Positions 24,156 to 36,381 of a stretch of DNA of 64,000 nt are shown here, piece by piece; position 1 is the first letter of the stretch, and each line of letters begins with the position of its first letter. The notes under the pieces were generated by a model that was given only the letters and a program-made list of their open reading frames with translations, was not told where the DNA came from and made no database searches. Source of the stretch: Cloeon dipterum. Lineage: Eukaryota > Arthropoda > Insecta > Ephemeroptera > Baetidae. Location of the stretch: assembly GCF_949628265.1 (NCBI RefSeq), contig NC_088787.1:32166844-32230843 (forward strand). Direction: 5' to 3'. The position numbers were made by a program, and so were the translations under genes.

Positions 24156-27100
24156 ATGTTGTGGGGGCCGGTGCTGCTGCTTCTGCTGGGGGCGGCCGTG
24201 GGCCTGCCCGGCCTCCGCGACCATCGGCAGGTGGCGCGGAACGTCACCCGCTTGCTCGATGACCTCCTGGCCACCGACAGGTACGACAAGCGCATCAGGC
24301 CCGACTTCGGAGGTGAGTTACTCTCTCTTTCTCGATCCGTGCGTTTTTCGGATAATACGTCAGTCGATGAAAATGTGTTGATTGCGTTGATTACGCGAGT
24401 CGAGAAGCCCCGCAAATCACTCTCTTTTGCATTTTTCGCCGTTCGCAGAACTCGTACATGCAAATCGACGCAGACACTCACACAACGCGACCAAAAAGCG
24501 TTCGGTCCGCGGCGTGTTGTTTTTTCCCCCCGGAGCCCGCCTGCCTACCCAAGGGGGTCGACTTGTGTGGGTTTAATTTTGGCAGCCGTGCACAAACAAA
24601 AGTTTGCAATTAAGCATGAAATTGTGTGGTGTCTAATTGGGTCGAGGGCCACACAATGCTCGAGTAGCGCAGGGCATGAGTGCCGGCGCCGGCGGAGCCG
24701 CCGGCGCCGCGAGAACGTCATTTCCCCGGCTAATTGGCACTCCAATTTGCCCGCCGCAGCGTCTTGTGCATGCATTTCTCCGACTCCAGCGGTCGGTTTT
24801 GGCGCCGAATGTGAACAGCGGCCGGCAGCCGATAAAAAGAGACAGCGAGCCAATTTCCTGGCGCGGGCGCGCGCGTAAAAAAGTCATTAGCGCCTCGTCG
24901 CCGAACACCCGCCCGCCCGCCCGCCCGTCGATCGGCCCCTTTCTCTTGGCAAACGACGCGTTCAATTTTGCTCTTGCGGCAAATTAAAGACAACAAGTTT
25001 GAAATTTGCTAGCAATCCGCCCGCTGCCGGCGATAATTAAAACGAGCCGTCGGCGCTCGCGGCAAAGGAGTAGGTGCGCGCGATTGCGGGATAAAAGGCT
25101 AATTTGGGGACGCGCCAAAATTTTGGAGCTTGTTTTTATTTTGATGCGCGCGCGAGGCGAATCGGATTCGAGATCGAGCGCGTGCCGCTCCAAAATTAAA
25201 CGAGACGCTATTTTCGGCGAATCGAGCCGCGCCGCGCACAACACACGCCTTTCCTTTTCCAATCTACCGCCCGCCAATTTTTTCCGCTCGCCGATTTCGC
25301 TTTGCCCACTCACTCAGCGAAAATTGATTCGTTTGTTGCAGGTCCGCCGGTCAAAATCACCGTCAACATGTACATCAAGAGCATCGGACCGGTCTCGGAG
25401 ACGGACGAGGTACGCAACGCACGCACGCAGGCCCCCTCCCCCGCTCTCGGCAGCACTCTGAGAATGAGCCAAAACGATTTAACGCGAGTGACGAGGCGAA
25501 ATTAGGCAACCGGCATCAAAACAGCCAGCACACACGGCGAGCTTTTGAAAAAGTGGTCCATCTAACAGATCGGCCTGTTTATAAATAAAAATAACTGGAT
25601 GAAGTTGTCCGGTGACGTCAGCTGAGAAAAACTCAAAGCGGCCCGTTCATTCACGAAAACGCGGACGCACGCGATTCTCTTCCTTTCGCTCGGAAATACT
25701 ACGTGCGCAGACATAATAATTCTCTCTATGCCTCGCCAGAATACACATATACACTTCTGGGAGGATGGTTAAATATTTAGCGGTCGTGTGTCGTAAAACA
25801 AACTCCTCTATTAGTATGCTCATTAAAAACGTCCCCCGAGTTATGCGAGCGACGCGCCGCCAAATAATCTTTTTGTCCCGCCGCGACAAATTATTCGCGC
25901 TCTGCTTTGCAGTGGTATGCGATGGACTGCTACTTTCGTCAGAAGTGGTTCGACAGCCGGCTGCGGTTCAACCTCACCGGCCTCGACGAGTTTTCCATGA
26001 ATTGGCTGTTCCTGGAGCGCGTCTGGAAGCCGGACACCTTCTTCATGAACGGCAAAAAGTCGTACCTGCATCGCATCACCGTTCCCAACAAGTTCCTGCG
26101 GATTCGCAGCGACGGATTCCTCACCTATTCCATGAGGCACGTTTACACCTAACTTGCTCCCCTTTCGTGAAAAGTTTTCCTTAATTAATCTTTCAAAAAT
26201 GGTCCCGTCACTTTGCGGAGGCTGAGAGCTTTGACGCTCTAAACTCTAAATGGCAAAACTTGGAAGTGATGCAAATAGGTGCAAAGAGCAAATTTTGGTT
26301 GAGTTCCACCCCCTCTAAATTATTGAACATTCTTTCCGGGTTTTCATATATTTTTTACCTAGTTTAACTTATTTCTTTTAAACACAAGAAAATAAAAAAG
26401 TTCACTCGCTGGGTTTCATAAAAAAATAATAACTGCGAAGGGTTGATGAATTTAATTTCCTTCTTAGCCACCCATTCATGCAGTCAACCCACAAAGAATT
26501 CTCACTTTTCAATTTTTGAATATTAAAAAAATCCTTTCTTCACGCTGTAGTGAATTTTTGTCAGAAACTAAATTAAGCTCAGCAACAAGCTCTATTTATT
26601 CTCCCCTTGTTTTTGTTGTAGCCACTCAACTGTGATCTAAACTTGTTTGTCGTAAAAGCACCCAAAGGCATCAAAAAGGTCTGATATCGATTTTTACTGT
26701 TGTGCATTGCAGACTGACCATCAAAGCGAGCTGCAAGATGCATCTCCGTAAATTTCCTCTCGACTCGCAGAACTGCCCGCTGATGATCGGCAGCTGTAAG
26801 AAAGACACTTGTTTATATCTGAAACAACAAACAGAAGCGCCATTCTTTTTATGACCATAGTTTACACTTAAAATAATGTGATAGGCGTATTCTGCCGTGT
26901 CGCGAGATTTGATTTTGACAGCGGCAATAAAATCGCTCCAAACACGCGTTTCGTTCCGAGCCAAACGCCGCACGCGCGGCAATAAAATTATCGTGAAGTG
27001 TTGTTTGGATAATAAAAATCTGGCGCTGCGCGGATTTTCGCTGTTCTCAGACGGCTACAGTGCGGCCGACGTAATCTACGAGTGGCCCGACTCGTTGGAG

Positions 27101-30100
27101 CCCGTGGGCCTCGAGCCAGGGGTCAGTCTGGCCCAGTACGATCTCGTCAACATCACCACCGACACGGAAAACGCTCGAGACCAGCTCCGGGTGCGAAGAG
27201 GTGAGTCAACAAACTCGCTCTCTAAATAATTAATTTTTCTAACCCTCGACATACTTGCGGAAATAGCTGACAGGAGGATAGCTGGTAAATATTTACATTA
27301 TCTCCCAATAACAGTGTGCGTTTGAAAATTTTGCTAAAATATTCCTGACATACAAATCAAGCTCCACGATTCCTGTTTACACAATTCAGCTTAAAACGAG
27401 TGCATAAATTTTCGCGATCCATAAATATGAAACGCACCTCATCGCTTGCTAGGCAAATTATCCACACTGGCGTTGCACAGGTTGCATAATTTTGTTGGAA
27501 TGGACATTATTTTTTGTTGGAAGTTTTCACGGGACAAAACTGAGAAAAAATGTTGTTGATTTTTCCTATGGTGTCCAAATTAAAAACAATAAATAATCTC
27601 TGCAGTGTAAATTGCCTTCCTCGAGTGTGAACACCTTTAAGTCGATTAATTTGCAACTTCATTTATTAATTTTTATACACGCAATTGATAAATTTGAAAA
27701 CTCTTTAGGTGACAAAATCATTTTTCTTTTCTCCAGAGGACTTTTCGGTCATCAGAGTTAACTTCCACCTGAAACGTATGACGGGCTACTTCATGCTGCA
27801 AGTTTACGTCCCTTGCACCCTGATTGTCAGTTGTTCCTGGGTCTCGTTCTGGATCGACCCTGACGCGGTTCCCGCCCGAGTTTCACTTGGTTGGTAATTT
27901 TCTCTCTCAACTTGCTAGTCTCTAAATCAACCAAATTTTGTCAAAAAATTAATGTTCGGTTATGCTATATTTGACGCGATAAATTTTCATTGAAAATGAT
28001 TTGAAATTAAAAAATATAACTAAATGCCAAAAAGTGGGGATAGATTTTTATGTGAAAAGAAAACCCGATCAAATTTCATGTGGGAAAAGTCGAAATAACC
28101 GAGCCGTTGACTTGTATGCTTTGCGTGAATTTGCAATGTGAGAATCCGAGCGATGGTTCAAGTGCGGGCTGTTTCGCGCCTACATTTGACTCTATTGCAT
28201 TGAAATGACGAGTCCGTTCGGATTTGGGAGGATTTCTTTCGGCAAACCTACTTGTTACTTGCTGGTTTGCACCTTTCCAGCATGCATTGAATCAATTTCT
28301 CGGGACGAATGTCTAGCGTTACAATTAAAAAGACCCCATTGCAGGGATAGAAGCACGAGCTGGCCTTTTTCTGGATTTGGCTTACTCCAATGAAGCTCGT
28401 GCTCCCATGATTGTTTTTGGGATAAAATTCTGGCAACTTTTTCACCATCGGGGGGTCACTCATTTCAAAAAGGGTGGACCGATCAGAAATGGAATTTAAA
28501 AAAAAATACTAAAAAACCCATGAAATGAATTTCTCAGGTGTGACAACAGTACTCTCAATGACCACAATGGGCTTTGGAGGGCGCGCCCAGATGCCCAAAG
28601 TCAGCTACCGAATGGCCCTTGACTGGTTTGTCATCCTGTGCTTCTCGTTCGTATTTGCCGTGATGGTCGAGTACGCATTCATCAACTTCATCGACACTAT
28701 TACTGAAGACTTGAAGAAAATCATTTCCGAACGAAAGAAGCAAGCGCAGAAAGAGAAGGTAAGTATCTGACAAAAGCTTCTTAATTGTGTTTCCAATTTT
28801 TATTTTAACTGAGTTTTCGCAAATTTAATCATGCAACAGGCAATTCAACGTGCGCTGATGGTTGCGGAAGATGAGACAGGACACTTATTAAGCGTAAACG
28901 TTTTTTATTTTTTCGCCTGTCCGGAGTAGATCCCCCTTTATATCAATCCATTAGTTGGGTATCAGAGTGTTGTAAAATATTTTCAGAAGTCTTGGTAGCC
29001 ATGGTAATTATTTAAATTAGAGTTAATTAGGATTACATTGTATGCGCTAACGTATAAATGAGCCATCCTTGAAAATCAAGCGAACCTAAAATAAAACACG
29101 AAATTTTAATTGGGCAATCAAAATCATTGGCAGAAGCAGCATCATCTGCCAGAAGTCTGAAATTTATTTTTAAAGTGTTGTTAATAACTTGACCGAGTTA
29201 AGCACTTCTCCGAAACGATGCTCTCACATTTTATAAAAAAAACACTTTAACAAAAAAATTTAAAATAAATGTTTGCACTTGTAATCACAGCTCCATTTAA
29301 TGATTTTAAATCAAAAGGTCACCAATTGTCAGTCAATGAGCAATTTAAACCCATCTGCGTGATCATTACAAAGTTTCCTTCAAATTGCAAATACGTTTCA
29401 TCAAGTTTAGCATAATTATGACACCAAATGTTTTGAAAATATTTCGTGATTCATGTTGTGCTCTTTTCACAAGAAAAATCCCAAAGTATCTTTTTATAAC
29501 TTACACTATTAGGTGATATAACGTTGGTTTGTTAAAATATAAAATATACAGTTTTAAATTTCCACTCCACAATCCGCTATCTAATTTTCTGAAATTCCCC
29601 TCCAGGAGGCTGCAGAAAACGCGCCACCCCCGGAACTAGTGGGGGCCGCCCTGATCACGGGCCCCCTGGCGGCCGCAGTCGCCGTGGGCGCGGTGGGTCA
29701 CATGGAAGATCCGCCGCCGCCGTCTCCACCCCCAGACGGTAAGCTGCCCGTGGAAGACGACCTCCCGCCGCCGCCGCCGCCGCCTCCGCTCCCACCTCCC
29801 GAGGAGGCGAAGGAGCCGAACGAGAAGACGGACAAGGTGGAGGCCCCCCTGGCGAGCACCGAGGACGAAGTGATCGAGATAGAGGCGGAGACAGAAAACC
29901 CCGAGTCGTGGCTGCTCGAGTGCGCGTGTTCGCCGGTGCGGCGGATGCGGCGGCTGCGGGGGGTGCACCTGCTGCCCACGGAGGCGGACGTGGTGGCCGC
30001 CGAGGGTGAGCAGAAGGAAAAGTTCTCCAACATCGACATCCAGTCGCGCAAAATCTTCCCGCTGGGTTTCACTATTCTGCTGACCATCTACTGGGTGATG

Positions 30101-30139
30101 TACATGTACTACATCACCGACGAAGTGCCCGAGTCGTGA
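24156..30139 (+). CDS. CG8916-type GABA receptor (alpha-like) subunit
   Basis: Cys-loop chloride-channel subunit of about 547 aa. Exons: 24156-24312 (signal peptide [16 protein letters not shown]), 25342-25409, 25913-26136, 26713-26795, 27051-27200, 27737-27889, 28538-28758, 28840-28893 and 29606-30139. It shows the Cys-loop [17 protein letters not shown]1 ([20 protein letters not shown]), TM2 preceded by VPAR, then [20 protein letters not shown]3, a long cytoplasmic loop and TM4 ([19 protein letters not shown]). The loop has runs of 4, 9 and 3 prolines followed by an acidic stretch. The residue expected at TM2 2' is Ser. Intron positions parallel those of Lcch3. The intron after 26136 has a GC donor (GCACGT), since no GT donor keeps the frame into the Cys-loop exon. 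The 54-bp exon 8 keeps phase 0 on both sides, so it could be skipped (529 aa without it). The assignment to CG8916 rests on TM2-TM3 likeness and pairing with Lcch3. Confidence 0.88.
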
Positions 30140-30491
30140 CCGCCTCCTCCTGCCCATTCCCGCCTCCAGTCAGACGCTCTCAGTGCTCACGAGTGACTAA
30201 CTAAGTCTCGAACAACTGCTGATGCACGGACTGCCTAGTGCAGCTCACTCGCTCTCGAGTGTTATTTAAATTTACGGCTTTTTCTCTCCGGCACAAAGTT
30301 TTAAGAAGTTGCGTGCGCACCAAGTTTCCTGAATGTTCTCACTACTCAAGCCTCTCACTCTCACACGTAAACACACAAGTACTTTTAATTATATCTCAAG
30401 TTAATTATTCTGAGCGTATAAACAAGAAAAAAAAGTGTAATCCTGACCTGTTTTAAGTCGGGAACCAGTGTGCAGAACTCTCTTGTCATCC

Positions 30492-30497
30492 AATAAA
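30492..30497 (+). terminator. Polyadenylation signal of the CG8916-type gene
   Basis: AATAAA about 350 bp after the stop codon, followed by T/G-rich sequence. Confidence 0.6.
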
Positions 30498-31097
30498 AGC
30501 GTGCGATGAAGCAAATACTGCATTTCTATGGATTTGTATCAGCTTATCGCCACAAACACGGAGCGCGGTCGTCCCCAGAAAAGTGCTTGCCTCCAAATTT
30601 ATAATTTGCCACAGCTTTTTAGTGGGGTGGCCAGAAAAAAGTGTTTCCTCAATCTATTTGTGCACAATTGTTAGCAACAATTAAAAAACTCGCCCAGGAA
30701 AATTTGAAAATCCCATTTTATATAGTATAAAAGTTCATTTTTTAAAGGAGAAGATACTTTTGATTAATTAAATAACAAACTACTAGTCATCCACCAGCTG
30801 CCATAACTTTGGATTGCCCATAATCAATGTTAAATGTGGTAGCAACGCCTGGCACGACACTGATCAAAAATGTTACAGGAGAAGCATCGTGAGCTCGATG
30901 TCTTAGTCCCTCTCTCTGTTTTATCATAATTAATATTATTTACTAAATTAAATCCAGTTCGTTTTATTTCCAAATTTGGGGTCAGTAGATTTTCAAAACG
31001 CCCAAAACCATGATAATCCGCCATTGACTAATAGTTACCTATCCTGTTTAAGAAAATGCATAAATTGTAAGCAATATGGAATGAATCACTGGTATAG

Positions 31098-31116
31098 TTT
31101 ATTTTTATTCTTTATT
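31098..31116 (-). terminator. Polyadenylation signals of the RILP-like gene
   Basis: Two AATAAA hexamers on the minus strand (TTTATT at 31098-31103 and 31111-31116), 440-460 bp past the stop codon. Confidence 0.45.
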
Positions 31117-31559
31117 TGGTACAGTGCTTGGATACATACATATAGTAAGTTCAGAAGACAAATTAAAATTCTGTTTATCGACTCTTAACTAATTTAGGCC
31201 TCTAAAAAGCACATATTGTTTGACTAAAGCGTGGTAATACATAATGTGATCGCTAAATGCCTATAATACATAGTAAGAATGTCTGCTTTCCTACCAACCG
31301 ACTGGATAATGGCCTGTTTTATTAGTTTTCTTAACAGCAATATAGTAATAAGATAAATGCAATTTTTCCTTGGGTTGGCTTTTGGCTTTTAAAAATGGGT
31401 AAATTATTAAAAAATTGGCTCTTCTATCGAGATTCACTGTCTTAAAATACAGACTATCAAAAAGGGAATGACTCGAATGATCAGATCACAAACAACTCAG
31501 ACTCGTTTTTCCTTTCAGCAGGCTACCCTTGGAGGGGGTGTGGGTTCAATTTGGATATG

Positions 31560-33863
31560 TTAGACAAGGGGATCAGAGGAGAGGGTGAGTTTCGAAAGGG
31601 CAGAAAGGGATCGTTTAGGGGAGGCCAGTTGGTTGGCGTCCCCGAACAGCTTTCGGAAGAATTTTCTGATTCCAGACTCGCCTGCTCGCTTCCACGGCAC
31701 GTCGTCCGGCTCGTAGGGCAGCGGTCCCTGCACGGCGGGTTCCTCCCCCTCTCCGCTGTCGTCAGAAGGACCTGGTTCCGGCGCCGCAGCAGGCGCTGGG
31801 GCTGTAAGGGCGGCCAGCTGCGCTTCCAGCTGCTGGATGTGGGCTTCCAGCCTCGATTTTTCCGCCAGCAGGTTCTGCACCTGCGTTGAGCCGTTCTGGG
31901 CTCCTGAGTGACCCTCGGCCAGGTCCATGTTTTCTTTTTGTGCTAGGCCAAGCAGCTGTCTTAGGGATGCCACCTGTGGACAATGGCGATAAAGCGTGAA
32001 AATTGGCTCTTTAAAAATCTAAATAATGCGCCTGAATTTTAAATACCAAAGTGTAGGGAAACTGGGCTAAAATAATGGGACCATACAGGCGTTAGTGTTC
32101 CAGAAGATGATCATGCAAATTAAAAGCAATCAATATAAAATTGAAATCGAACGGAACACAGTTGTGTTCTCTGTGGACGTTTTTATAGAGAAAATACTTT
32201 TCCTTCAAGGAAACCTTTCTTTCCTTTAAAATAACAATTAAAAATCAGTAGGGGATCAAATATATCTGTTAATTGAAAGTGTGAAAATATTATACAAATT
32301 TATTTCTCTCCATAGAAAAAAGCTAAATGAGTCAGAACTGACTTATACAAACTTTTGGTCTTAAAAAAATATTCATCTTACAACACAGACTTGATAATTG
32401 AATTTTAATAATTAAGGATCACTTAAATATTTCATGCTACTCAGTAATATTCTTCTAGATTACAATACCAATTGTGATAAAGTAAAAAGAATTTCAGATG
32501 GCTTGATTTTTCTTTGGACTTAAAAATCAGGTACTTTTCAAGCGCGTGGTAAACTGGCCCACAAGCATTTCAACAGTGAACAATACTTTCCTGGGGCTTC
32601 AAATAAATGATCCAATTACATGCGAGGACAGGTATGGTAACTTTAATTAAAGTTACTTTAATGACAGCCCGTACAACTCTCGCCAGTGATGACCACCGAC
32701 AAGGGACTCCCACAAGTAGGGGAACATGAGCTTGACCCAGCAATTCAACCAACCCAACCCTAGTTATTGATTTTTGTTGGTTCATAAAACGCGAACATCT
32801 CCACACGCTTTAATTTCACAGTTGTTAACTCACCTCGCGAAATTGCTCTTGTAGCTGTGCCAGAAAGTCAGCTCGCTCCTCCAATAGGCTCCGCACCTGA
32901 CATTAATAAAACATAATGTAAGTTCAGCCATTAATCTTGAGCAATAGAGTTGCAAGAAATAAATAGTCAATGTACCATCTGCACATGCAAAAAAGAAAAT
33001 AAATTAAATTAATGCCAACGCCCACTCCAAGTGAAAAATATTACCTGGGTTTGATAGGTTTTCTGTTTTCGACGCAGCTCTCTCGCCACCGCCGTGCTCC
33101 GTTCCAGCTGTGACTGCAGCTGCAACAAATTCAGACCAATAGGTGAGATTACTTAATCCAATTCTGTGGTTAAAGAGCACTCTTACATTATCAATTTCGT
33201 GTTTCTGCGCCTTCAGCTCGCGATCCTTGTTTCGGTTCTGCTCCCGCAGCACGTCAGCCGTGTCCCTGAGCTGTCCCATGAACGAGGCCTCCATCTGGTT
33301 GCCATCAGGGGACGCTGAAGGTGGCGGCGGCTCCTCCATCAGCTGTCCGGCCAGTCTGCGGTTCTCCTCCTGCAGTTTGGACACCAGCGCCACCAGCTCC
33401 CTCGACTCGGCCCGCCAGTGCTCCTCGATTTGCTCCAGTTCCTGAAATAAATTAGCCGTTCAGCAAAGGTCACTGGGCACCGACTAACGCTGACCTTTTC
33501 AAATTTGCAGCGGTCTTGCGCCTTCTCCTGCTTGTCGCTCTCCAGCAGGGCGATCTTGGCCCGCAGGTCCTGCAGGGTGGAGTCTTCGCGTTCGTTCTTC
33601 ATGGCCAGACGCTCCAGCTGCTCCAGGGCACTGATCACCTGAGGAACAAGCAAAGGTCAGGAGCCCTGCTACAGTACAATCAATTGGTAACACGCCACCC
33701 ATTGGCCTTGGGTACACACCTTGGGCATCATGTTGGTGAGCGAATCTGCGCCGTGCGCGTCGATCAGCTTTTCAAATTCTTTGCCGATCTCACTGGCCAG
33801 GTCGTAGACGTCGACCACTGAGGCCAGCACACCCCCCTCATCCGCCTCCATCGCCTTCGGCAT
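31560..33863 (-). CDS. RILP-like (RILPL) adaptor protein
   Basis: Six exons: 33720-33863, 33495-33638, 33187-33441, 33045-33119, 32834-32896 and 31560-31973, about 364 aa. The N-terminus holds an RH1 domain (VVDVYDLASEIGKEFEKLID, then a conserved MMPKV block), followed by long coiled coils (ALEQLERLAMKNERED; VALVSKLQEENRRLAGQL). The C-terminal part has another coil, an acidic/proline linker and a basic tail (ESGIRKFFRKLF) like the end of RILPL1. RILP-family proteins bind Rab8/10/36-type GTPases and motor light chains to steer vesicles and ciliary cargo. The RH2 segment is weak here compared with vertebrate RILPL1. The start is the ATG at 33863 (a second in-frame ATG lies at 33851); the frame stays open further upstream without another ATG, so an extra 5' exon is possible. 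Confidence 0.85.
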
Positions 33864-34997
33864 TGAAGCTGCCTGCCACCCCCGACCGTCAGCCGCCTCC
33901 GCACTGGGAAATTTTTTGACACTTCTGACGTCACGAGCCTCACCACGCCTTCCTGACTCACCATATGTTCGTGGAACCGGTTTTTCTGAAACAAAAAACA
34001 CCGATGAATTAAATTAATAAACATTTCAGATGAATTTTTGTTTTCTTTGAAAAATTGTTTCATGGCATTAAAACCTCTTTATAAATTTATATTGAATTTG
34101 GTGAATTGTAGGATAAAGCGGAAACATCAACCAATATTTTACGAGAAATCAGTTTGAGGTAACGCGGTGAGAGGGAGTCAGAGGGAGTTCAGCACGAGTA
34201 ATTTGGCTGATTTGGCGCGATGGAATTGCCTGTGCCTCTCAAAAAATAACGCAGGGTTAGGGATAAACCGAATAAACACACACATATAAAGAACAACCCG
34301 CCGAGAGTTGGATAAATTTATACGTTGTGACCAACACGTACAGACGTACACAGTCCTCTTAAACGAACTGAATGTCATAATAATAACCATAATTATATAA
34401 GTATTTGAAATATATTTAACATGTTTTCAAACTTTTTTAAAGAAATATATTTATGATATTTATTTTGAAAGCTACAGAAGTCCAGCCAATTCCGGAGAAT
34501 TAACGGCTGGTGCTTATTCTGCTACACGAGGCAGCACAATTTTAGATGCAATGAAGCAGTATAAGCGCTAAAACACTACAGACACACCATTATATATTGA
34601 GTCTACAGCACAGCACACAAAGCAAATATTATTGTTTCTCTATTGCAATCATTACTGACGATCGAACTCCAACGTCCAAGGTGGACAAGTCGCATAACTA
34701 ACTCTATGTGAGCGGATTTCCAAAATTAAAGTGCAAAATACATGTAGCTTTGTAGTATACGCTTGTTTCGTTTAATAAATAATTGATTTTATTACATCTG
34801 TAGCTGTTCATACTGCTCTAGTTAACAAAAAGGCACAAAAAAGAAAATGAATCGGTATAATATATCTCTGCTGCTTTTTTAAATTCGGGAAAAATAGTAT
34901 TATGATATAAAATATTAGCGATTTTAAAGCCAGAGAGTTTATAACAAAAAGCCTTGCAATAATAACTGACTGTCTCAACACCCAAAATGTTATTAAG

Positions 34998-35096
34998 TGA
35001 CGTCACGCTAAAAGAAATCTTTGATAAGATACTCTTTTAAAGTGATAAGATAAAGCCAGAGAGAACGTAGTAAATTTTTCCGTCCTCATTTATAAA
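34998..35096 (+). promoter_or_regulatory. Promoter of the GNAT gene: CRE, GATA sites and TATA box
   Basis: A perfect palindromic CRE (TGACGTCA) lies at 34998-35005. GATAAG sites lie at 35023-35028 and 35044-35049, with an overlapping GATAAA at 35049-35054. A TATAAA box lies at 35091-35096, 37 bp before the ATG, which implies a very short 5' leader. GATAAG clusters are typical of gut or fat-body enhancers in insects; the tissue is inference. Confidence 0.5.
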
Positions 35097-35132
35097 GTTT
35101 CGTCGCCAGCGTCCACCCACTTGTAAAATATT

Positions 35133-36199
35133 ATGTCAGATAATCTAAGAAACTGTCATTCGTTCGAAAACTTGGTGCAGACCAAATGGAAAAGGCCTCA
35201 GCATCTCTCTCAGCCGAAAATTTGGTTCAAATGTAATGGCACGGTGGTGAGAGACGTTACACCTGATTTTGATCCTTTTGTTATGGATTTTATGGTAATT
35301 GCTAACTTTAATTTTGTCTCCTAAACAACTAATAAATTGACTCCCGTTTAAAAGAAAATACTCAGGATTCAGGATATGAAAATCAAATGGTTAAAATTTT
35401 CACACATATTTGCAATGTACAAAATAAAACGGGTTTTTCTCTTGAACAACCATAGCAAACACACTTCTTGAGAGACGAACCTATTAATCAATCATTGAAT
35501 ACTGCCCTTGACCCGCTCTCGGTGGCTGATATGCGGAAGCTGTGGTCTCAGGTGATGCTCCCAAGAAGAGTTTCAATTGTCGCTGTTCAAGAAGGCACTT
35601 TTGGTGCTAACTTGGATGAAGGTAAAATTAAAAAGACTTTCAGCATTGCTTGACTATGGATGACTAAAATTTTGTTTCAGTGGACGACGAGCGTCCTCCA
35701 AAAATAGTTGGAGTGAACTTGTTGTTTGTTTCAATGAGAGGGGACCGTCCATTGCCCATTAATGAGATATTTAAAAGCGACAAAGCGAAAAGATGCGTTG
35801 GCACTTTCGTCTTAATGAGAGGCATGGTGGACGTCTATGAAAAGTAATATACATATTTTTACCCTTCGGCTTTTCCAAAAACAATGACGCATTTATAGAT
35901 ACCAGGTCGATTTATGCATTGACGGGGGTGGGATGTGCGTGTCACCAGAGTGGCGTGGAAAAGGCATTGGTCAAATGTTAGTCACCGCGAGGAACAATTT
36001 GTGCAAAGAAATGGGAATTCCGCTGACCAAAACTGTGTTTTCGGCCGCACAGTCGCAAAAAGTAGCTGCTAAAGGAGGCTTTGAGTTGCTTGCTGAACGA
36101 TTTTACGCTGACCTGACAGAAGAGAACGGCAAGCCCCTCCTTCCTAACATGCACCCTGACCAGAAGAAAATACAACTGATGGCGCGAATAATTAAGTGA
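35133..36199 (+). CDS. GNAT N-acetyltransferase, arylalkylamine (AANAT)-like
   Basis: Four exons (35133-35294, 35456-35621, 35681-35843, 35899-36199) encode 263 aa. The last exon carries the acetyl-CoA binding motif A, with VSPEWRGKGIGQML matching the (R/Q)xxGx(G/A) pattern, followed by FSAAQSQKVAAKGGFELL. The overall layout resembles insect AANAT/dopamine N-acetyltransferase-like proteins, which transfer acetyl groups from acetyl-CoA to monoamines for cuticle sclerotisation or amine inactivation. There is no signal peptide, so a cytosolic enzyme is expected. The substrate cannot be told from sequence, because insect AANAT-like proteins form a large divergent family. Confidence 0.85.
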
Positions 36200-36375
36200 A
36201 AATGTGCGAAGAATATTTAAAAATGGCTATTTGGGAAGGAAAAGTGGTCATTAAAATTGTTAAAAATAACAATTAGAAAAGCTTGTCTGCTTCGCGCGAA
36301 ATTATTTTAATATTTTTAAACAAAAGATGAACGGTAATTTTGTTTGAACTATTTTAATGTGTCAATATGTGCAAT

Positions 36376-36381
36376 AATAAA
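36376..36381 (+). terminator. Polyadenylation signal of the GNAT gene
   Basis: AATAAA about 175 bp past the stop codon. Confidence 0.5.

Noticed and set aside
29636-30157. Minus-strand frame of 173 codons
   Set aside because: Antisense of the proline-rich last exon of the CG8916-type gene. Its Arg/His/Gly content is simply the complement of proline and acidic codons.
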